Under the pieces are notes generated by a model, which worked only from the letters and a program-made list of their open reading frames with translations, was not told the DNA's origin and searched no databases. DNA of 64,000 bases from RBG-13-51-18 sp963739395 (GTDB lineage: Bacteria > Chloroflexota > Dehalococcoidia > Dehalococcoidales > RBG-16-60-22), in the NCBI GenBank assembly GCA_963739395.1, contig CAVUAE010000001.1, forward strand, positions 1,401,722-1,465,721, written 5' to 3'. The translations under genes were made by a program, and so were the position numbers. Below are positions 59,652 through 64,000 of the stretch, in pieces (within the stretch, counting starts at the first letter, position 1; each line of letters opens with the position of its first letter).

Positions 59652-60344
59652 ATGGCTGATAAAGTACTCATTGTCGAAGATGACGCTAACTTACTGGAGG
59701 CGATAAAATACAATCTCCATAAAGAAGGCTATGATGTAGCTACCGCCGGCGACGGCGAGCAGGCGTTAGAAATTGCCCACAGAGAAAAACCCAGCCTTCT
59801 GATTCTCGACATTATGCTGCCTAAATTAAACGGCTTTGAGGTGTGCCGTATCCTCCGCAAAGAGATGACGGTTCCCATTCTTATGCTTACTGCCAAGGTT
59901 GATGAAACCGATAAAATAGTCGGGCTGGAAATAGGCGCCGACGATTATATGACCAAACCCTTTAGCATGAGGGAGCTTATGGCTCGTGTCAGGGCGATGT
60001 TACGGCGTACAAAAATGGTGGCAACGCCACCGACAGGTGAGGCAACATCAATAAAGATCGGCGACCTGGAGGTAGATACCGCCCGCCACATCGCTTCTTT
60101 ACCAGGCAAAATGTTGGAATTATCACCAAAAGAGTTCGACCTGCTGGCTTTTCTTGCTAGAAACAAAGACCTGGTATTCAAACGCGAGCAGCTATTGGAG
60201 AAAGTCTGGGGCTATGACTTCGCCGGCGGTACACGCACGGTTGATGTGCATATTCGCTGGCTTAGACAGAAAATAGAGACCGACCCCGCCCAGCCTAAAT
60301 ACCTAGTAACTGTCCGGGGGACTGGATATAAACTGGAGGGTTAA
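59652..60344 (+). CDS. phoB: OmpR/PhoB-type response regulator
   Basis: A 230-residue regulator: receiver domain (acid pocket DD10-11, phospho-acceptor D53 in LILDIMLP, K in MTKPFSMREL) and winged-helix DNA-binding domain (ELSPKEFDLLAFLARNKDLVFKREQLLEKVWGYDFAGGTRTVDVHIRWLRQKIE...VRGTGYKLEG). Three bases before the histidine kinase gene. Position beside a Pho-box promoter and pst genes identifies it as the likely PhoB/PhoP of phosphate starvation; the symbol is by context. Confidence 0.9.
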   Translation: MADKVLIVEDDANLLEAIKYNLHKEGYDVATAGDGEQALEIAHREKPSLLILDIMLPKLNGFEVCRILRKEMTVPILMLTAKVDETDKIVGLEIGADDYMTKPFSMRELMARVRAMLRRTKMVATPPTGEATSIKIGDLEVDTARHIASLPGKMLELSPKEFDLLAFLARNKDLVFKREQLLEKVWGYDFAGGTRTVDVHIRWLRQKIETDPAQPKYLVTVRGTGYKLEG

Positions 60345-60347
60345 AGT

Positions 60348-62093
60348 TTGCGTAGTTTCCAGTGGCGTATCGCTATCCCTATTATTATCCTCATCATCGT
60401 CAGCATGGGAGTTTTAGGGATTTACCTTACAAGTTCTGTTAGGAACTCCCAGCTTGATAACCTGCGTTTCCATCTTGAACAGGAAGCGAGGATTACAGCA
60501 GAAGCCAGCCTGCCTGCTCTATTAGGGCAGGGAGACACCCCTGACGCTTTAGCCAAGAGACTGGGAAAAGAAATCGATACCCGTATAACCATTATTGCCT
60601 TAGACGGCACCGTTCTAGGAGATTCGATAGAAGACCCGGCCACCATGGAAAACCACGTCACCCGCCCCGAGGTAAAGGATGCGTTAGCCTCCGGCATCGG
60701 TGAAAGCACCCGCTACAGCACTACCTTGAAGGAACAGATGATGTATGTAGCCGTGACAATCACCAACCAGGGCAAAATTATAGGTATAGCTAGGGTAGCG
60801 CTTCCATTAACGACGGTGAATAGCTCTGTAAATCATGTGACGTGGATAATTATACTGGCAACCGTAATCATAACTATAATGGCAGTGCTGGCTACGTGGC
60901 TCATTGCCCGAACAACGACGCGGCCAATCCGAGAGCTTACTAAAGCGTCGAAACGGATTGCTGCCGGGCAATTGGGACAAAAGATAAACATCGCTGCCAA
61001 AGACGAAATCGGACAGCTCGCCCAGGCTTTCAATGAAATGTCCGCTAATCTCAATACGACGGTGGACACCATCTCGACAGAAAAGACCAAGCTTGCCAAT
61101 ATTCTCGCCAGCATGGCTGATGGAGTTATCATGACGGACGTTGATGGAAATATCGCGCTGGCTAACCGGGAAGCGGGCGTACTCTTCGACTTTAAAGAAG
61201 AAAGTGTTAATGACAAGCCTATCATTGAAGTAGTCCACGACCATGAAGTTGACGAGATATTAAAGCTATGTCTGAAAACCGGCAAAGAACAATCTACGCA
61301 ATTCGAGTCCGGTATCAACCGGCGGTTTTTAAGGGTTATCGCTGTTCCCATCAACAAGCAGGATAGATTAAGCGGAGTCCTGGTGTTACTGCAAGACCTG
61401 ACCGAATTGAGAAATCTGCAAACAATGCGGCGTGAACTCGTGGGCAATATCTCCCATGAGCTCCGCACGCCGATTGCTGGTATCAAGGCGATGGTTGAAA
61501 CACTGCGTGACGGCGCTGTTAACGATAAGAAAGCAGCCGCAGACTTTTTAGCCAGAATCGAGAGCGAGGTCGAACGCCTTAGCCAGATAGTAGCCGAGCT
61601 TACCCAGCTTTCCCGCATTGAGACCGGCCAAGTAGAGCTTAAAATTGAGCCGGTTAACCTAAACGCCTTAATAAATGGGGTCATTGCAGAGATGAGCCCG
61701 TTAGCGGAAAGACAACAGATAACTTTATTGAAAGAACTATCCCCCGACTTGCCCTCCGTACGGGCAGACAAGGATAGAATTAGGCAGACGATTATTAATC
61801 TGGTGCATAATGCCATCAAGTTCAATAAACCGGGCGGTACAGTCACTGTGTCTACTAGCTATAATAACAACTTGGTCACAGTCAGCGTCGCCGACACCGG
61901 CATCGGTATTTCCAAGGATGACCTGCCCCATGTCTTCGAGCGCTTTTATAAAGCCGATAAAGCCCGCGCTAGCGGCGGGAGCGGATTAGGTTTGGCTATC
62001 GCCAAACACACCATTCAAGCCCACAGCGGCGATATCCACGTTCAAAGCGAAGAGGGCAAAAGCTCCACCTTTACTTTCAACCTCCCCCGTTAA
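60348..62093 (+). CDS. phoR: PhoR-like sensor histidine kinase
   Basis: A 581-residue kinase starting at TTG. Two membrane helices (about residues 7-28 and 162-185) enclose an extracytoplasmic sensor part. HAMP (about 187-240), PAS (about 250-350), HisKA with H370 (NISHELRTPIAG) and HATPase (NLVHNAIKFNKPGGT, ADTGIGISKDDLPHVFERFYK, SGGSGLGLAIAKH) follow. Domain order matches PhoR. Together with the regulator it should control the pst promoter. Confidence 0.9.
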   Translation: MRSFQWRIAIPIIILIIVSMGVLGIYLTSSVRNSQLDNLRFHLEQEARITAEASLPALLGQGDTPDALAKRLGKEIDTRITIIALDGTVLGDSIEDPATMENHVTRPEVKDALASGIGESTRYSTTLKEQMMYVAVTITNQGKIIGIARVALPLTTVNSSVNHVTWIIILATVIITIMAVLATWLIARTTTRPIRELTKASKRIAAGQLGQKINIAAKDEIGQLAQAFNEMSANLNTTVDTISTEKTKLANILASMADGVIMTDVDGNIALANREAGVLFDFKEESVNDKPIIEVVHDHEVDEILKLCLKTGKEQSTQFESGINRRFLRVIAVPINKQDRLSGVLVLLQDLTELRNLQTMRRELVGNISHELRTPIAGIKAMVETLRDGAVNDKKAAADFLARIESEVERLSQIVAELTQLSRIETGQVELKIEPVNLNALINGVIAEMSPLAERQQITLLKELSPDLPSVRADKDRIRQTIINLVHNAIKFNKPGGTVTVSTSYNNNLVTVSVADTGIGISKDDLPHVFERFYKADKARASGGSGLGLAIAKHTIQAHSGDIHVQSEEGKSSTFTFNLPR

Positions 62094-62106
62094 TCACCCC
62101 CCAAAT

Positions 62107-62160
62107 TTAACACAACCTTAACATTCCCTTAATTCGTCTTTAAACTCTGCGGCTTATAAT
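62107..62160 (+). promoter_or_regulatory. Pho-box promoter of mgsA-pst operon
   Basis: Four direct repeats at an exact 11-base period: TTAACA (62107), TTAACA (62118), TTAATT (62129), TTAAAC (62140), then TATAAT (62155-62160) nine bases after the last. There is no -35 hexamer, as expected for a PhoB/PhoP-activated promoter. The transcript would start near 62167. Confidence 0.85.
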
Positions 62161-62205
62161 TAATCATAGAAAGACATGATTGAATTAACGCAGAAGGCGA
62201 TAAAG

Positions 62206-62649
62206 ATGAAGAAATTTACTCTGGCCTTAATTGCCCATGATGTTAAAAAAGAGGACATGGTGCAGTTAGTTAAGGCGCATAAAGACGAGTTTTCTAGGTT
62301 TAGACTGGTGGCGACCAGAAGCACGGGGCAACTCATCATGGAAAAAACCAACATACCAGTAGCATTGATGCAGAGCGGCCCGCTGGGTGGCGACCAGCAA
62401 ATAGGTGCCATGGTAGCCAATGAAGATGTTGATGCGGTTATCTTCCTGCGCGACCCGCTAACCGCCCATCCCCACGAGCCGGATGTCTCCGCCCTGTTAA
62501 GAATCTGTGATGCTCATGGAGTGCCCTTGGCGACGAATATAGCTACGGCAGAAGCAGTTTTACACCTCATAGCCGAGCACCCGGAAGCATTAAACGGGCA
62601 TCACCTCATTGCAGAGTATCTCGAAGAAATAGCAACAACACATAATTGA
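62206..62649 (+). CDS. mgsA: Methylglyoxal synthase
   Basis: A 147-residue enzyme turning dihydroxyacetone phosphate into methylglyoxal and free phosphate. FTLALIAHDVKKEDMVQL, FRLVATRSTGQLI, SGPLGGDQQIGAMVA and FLRDPLTAHPHEPDVSALLRICD carry the phosphate-binding and catalytic residues. I start at ATG 62206 (AGAAGG eight bases upstream); the frame also opens at 62176, too close to the predicted transcript start. It lies between a Pho-box promoter and pstS. The known enzyme family is inhibited by phosphate, fitting phosphate-starvation control. Confidence 0.95.
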   Translation: MKKFTLALIAHDVKKEDMVQLVKAHKDEFSRFRLVATRSTGQLIMEKTNIPVALMQSGPLGGDQQIGAMVANEDVDAVIFLRDPLTAHPHEPDVSALLRICDAHGVPLATNIATAEAVLHLIAEHPEALNGHHLIAEYLEEIATTHN

Positions 62650-62675
62650 GAAAATAAAAATAGAAGGAGAATAAA

Positions 62676-63602
62676 TTGTTCAAATCTGTAAAAAAATGGT
62701 TCTTACCCCTGGCCCTGGTGCTGGTAGCCGTCGCGGTTCTGACAGGCTGCAGTAGCACCGTAACCACAACTGCAACGCAGACAACAACAGCGACAAACAC
62801 CATCCTCGTCGGCTCATTCAAAATTATCGGTTCCAACACCATCACTCCCTTAAGCTCGGTATGGGCAGAAAACTTCATGAAAGCGAACCCACAGGTAAGT
62901 ATCGCCGTTAGCGGTCCCGGCTCCGGCGTCGGCATCGCTGCCCTCATCGACGGCACCACGGATATTTGTCAGGCTTCTCGCGCGATTACCCCTAAAGAAA
63001 TAGACCAGGCTAAAGCAAAGGGAGTTAACCCTTATGAAATCCAGGTTGCCACAGACGCTCTTTCCGTCGTCGTCAACCCAACTAACCCGTTGACCGAACT
63101 GACCTTCGCCCAGCTTTCGGCGATATATACCAACCAGATAACCAACTGGAAAGAGCTCGGCGGCAACGATGCGCCGATAGTCGTTTTCTCCCGTGATAGC
63201 AACTCTGGCACCTTCGCCTACTTTCTGGAAGAGGTAGTGCAGATGGCGGGTATGGCAACCGCAGATAAGACGCTGCAATACGGCGGTAAAGTGCTGATGC
63301 TTCCCTCTACCGAGGAAGGCATATCACAGGTTGCCAGCAATCCTAATGCTATCTTCTACTCCGGGCTTGGCTACCTGAACAACACGGTCAAAGCCCTCGG
63401 CATAAAGAAAACCGCTAATGATGCGGCAGTAAAACCAAGCGTGGAAACAGCCCTGAATAATACATACCCAATCTCCCGCCTGCTGTTCTACTATACTAAC
63501 GGCACGCCCAACGGCGTAATCAAGGCTTACATCGATTACTGTCTATCCGTAGAAGGACAACAGGAAGTGCTCACCGCTGGTTTCGTACCGTTGTCAAAAT
63601 AA
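62676..63602 (+). CDS. pstS: Phosphate ABC transporter substrate-binding lipoprotein
   Basis: A 308-residue lipoprotein starting at TTG after AGAAGGAGA. Lipobox VLTGC at C25, then a threonine-rich linker and PstS domain: GSNTITPLSSVWAENF, SGPGSGVGIAALIDGTTDICQASRAI (phosphate-binding loops), FSRDSNSGTFAYF. It binds phosphate outside the membrane for the PstCAB transporter. Confidence 0.94.
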   Translation: MFKSVKKWFLPLALVLVAVAVLTGCSSTVTTTATQTTTATNTILVGSFKIIGSNTITPLSSVWAENFMKANPQVSIAVSGPGSGVGIAALIDGTTDICQASRAITPKEIDQAKAKGVNPYEIQVATDALSVVVNPTNPLTELTFAQLSAIYTNQITNWKELGGNDAPIVVFSRDSNSGTFAYFLEEVVQMAGMATADKTLQYGGKVLMLPSTEEGISQVASNPNAIFYSGLGYLNNTVKALGIKKTANDAAVKPSVETALNNTYPISRLLFYYTNGTPNGVIKAYIDYCLSVEGQQEVLTAGFVPLSK

Positions 63603-63620
63603 AGTAGAATAAAAAAGATA

Positions 63621-64000
63621 ATGCAGAAAAAAAATACTGCCCCCACCGCCGCTGGAGTCTCAAAAAAGGGACTAGGGTGGCGGCTGCGGTTGGGCGAAAG
63701 AGTCATCGAGGGCTGGATATTCCTGGCAGGAATGTTAACGATAGTAGTCCTGCTGGGCATTATATTTATACTTCTCAAAGAAGGTTTGCCTATCTTCGCT
63801 AATACTAAACCCTGGGATTTCCTCTTCGGCACACACTGGTACCCATATGCCGATCCGCCGGTCTTCGGTATCGCACCATTCTTCGTATCCACCTTAATGA
63901 TTACTCTAATATCGACCATTGTAGCCGTCCCCATCGGCGTGGCTTGCGCGGCTTATTTATCCGAGGTAGCGCCCCCTAAAGTCGCCGAGACAGTGAAACC
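63621..64000 (+). CDS. pstC: Phosphate transporter permease PstC, 5' part
   Basis: About 126 residues before the window ends. A basic cytoplasmic start, first membrane helix (WIFLAGMLTIVVLLGIIFILL), periplasmic part (GLPIFANTKPWDFLFGTHWYP) and second helix (FFVSTLMITLISTIVAVPIGVACAAYLSEVAPPKV) match PstC. Nineteen bases after pstS; pstA and pstB are expected to the right. Confidence 0.92.
   Translation, partial: MQKKNTAPTAAGVSKKGLGWRLRLGERVIEGWIFLAGMLTIVVLLGIIFILLKEGLPIFANTKPWDFLFGTHWYPYADPPVFGIAPFFVSTLMITLISTIVAVPIGVACAAYLSEVAPPKVAETVK

Noticed and set aside
60833..61846. 337-codon minus-strand frame
   Set aside because: Antisense to the PhoR-like kinase, serine/leucine-rich, no recognisable pattern.

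Overview
The window looks like the chromosome of a Dehalococcoidia-type Chloroflexota. The evidence is gene content and style, not a marker gene: large surface proteins with paired GWNLISL/GWNMIG modules, a stand-alone DUF151 nuclease, meso-diaminopimelate dehydrogenase, an ImuB-DnaE2 cassette with a GAAC-N4-GTTC SOS box, and many short palindromic intergenic repeats. Most genes have near-consensus TTGACA/TATAAT promoters and are moderately GC-rich. Several AT-rich islands stand out as probable imports.

Layout. 1-4 kb: start of a dGTPase-like gene, PEP synthase, DUF151 nuclease. 4.1-11.8 kb: a complete F1Fo ATP synthase operon (atpI-like, B, E, F, H, A, G, D, C) with an unlisted 38-aa membrane microprotein between atpE and atpF, a DUF3795 gene between atpA and atpG, and three palindromic repeats in its gaps. 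11.8-15.3 kb: GIY-YIG gene between inverted repeats, GrpB-family protein, rpsP-khpA, DegV. 15.5-16.8 kb: AT-rich pair with a RelA/SpoT-like synthetase. 16.9-28 kb: DNA repair and housekeeping genes (uvrB, ruvA, ruvC, yebC, rimI, nfi, prfB with its programmed frameshift, radC), interrupted by an AT-rich gene joining DnaJ-type zinc fingers to a TIR domain. 28-32.3 kb: cupin, peptide-binding protein, diaminopimelate dehydrogenase, Ca2+/H+ antiporter.

32.5-47.6 kb: tRNA-Ser(UGA) followed by a mobile or accessory region: tyrosine integrase, excisionase-like protein, a second recombinase broken by one in-frame TGA, a zinc-finger sigma-like protein, an element-encoded DNA sliding clamp, small unknown genes, two large repeat-built surface proteins, a ribbon-helix-helix-like pair with a palindromic operator, and an XRE regulator.

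47.7-53.2 kb: a WYL-domain protein divergent from an SOS-controlled mutagenesis operon (imuB, DUF6504-like gene, dnaE2) without imuA. 53.2-54.8 kb is mostly non-coding. 54.8-59.1 kb: an AT-rich island with a radical SAM protein convergent with a GHKL ATPase plus methyltransferase-like pair; I do not recognise this combination. 59.7-64 kb: phoB/phoR-like two-component system and a Pho-box promoter placing methylglyoxal synthase in front of pstS-pstC, so the phosphate-starvation response appears to control both phosphate uptake and a phosphate-releasing glycolytic bypass.

All calls come from reading the sequence; no database search was run.
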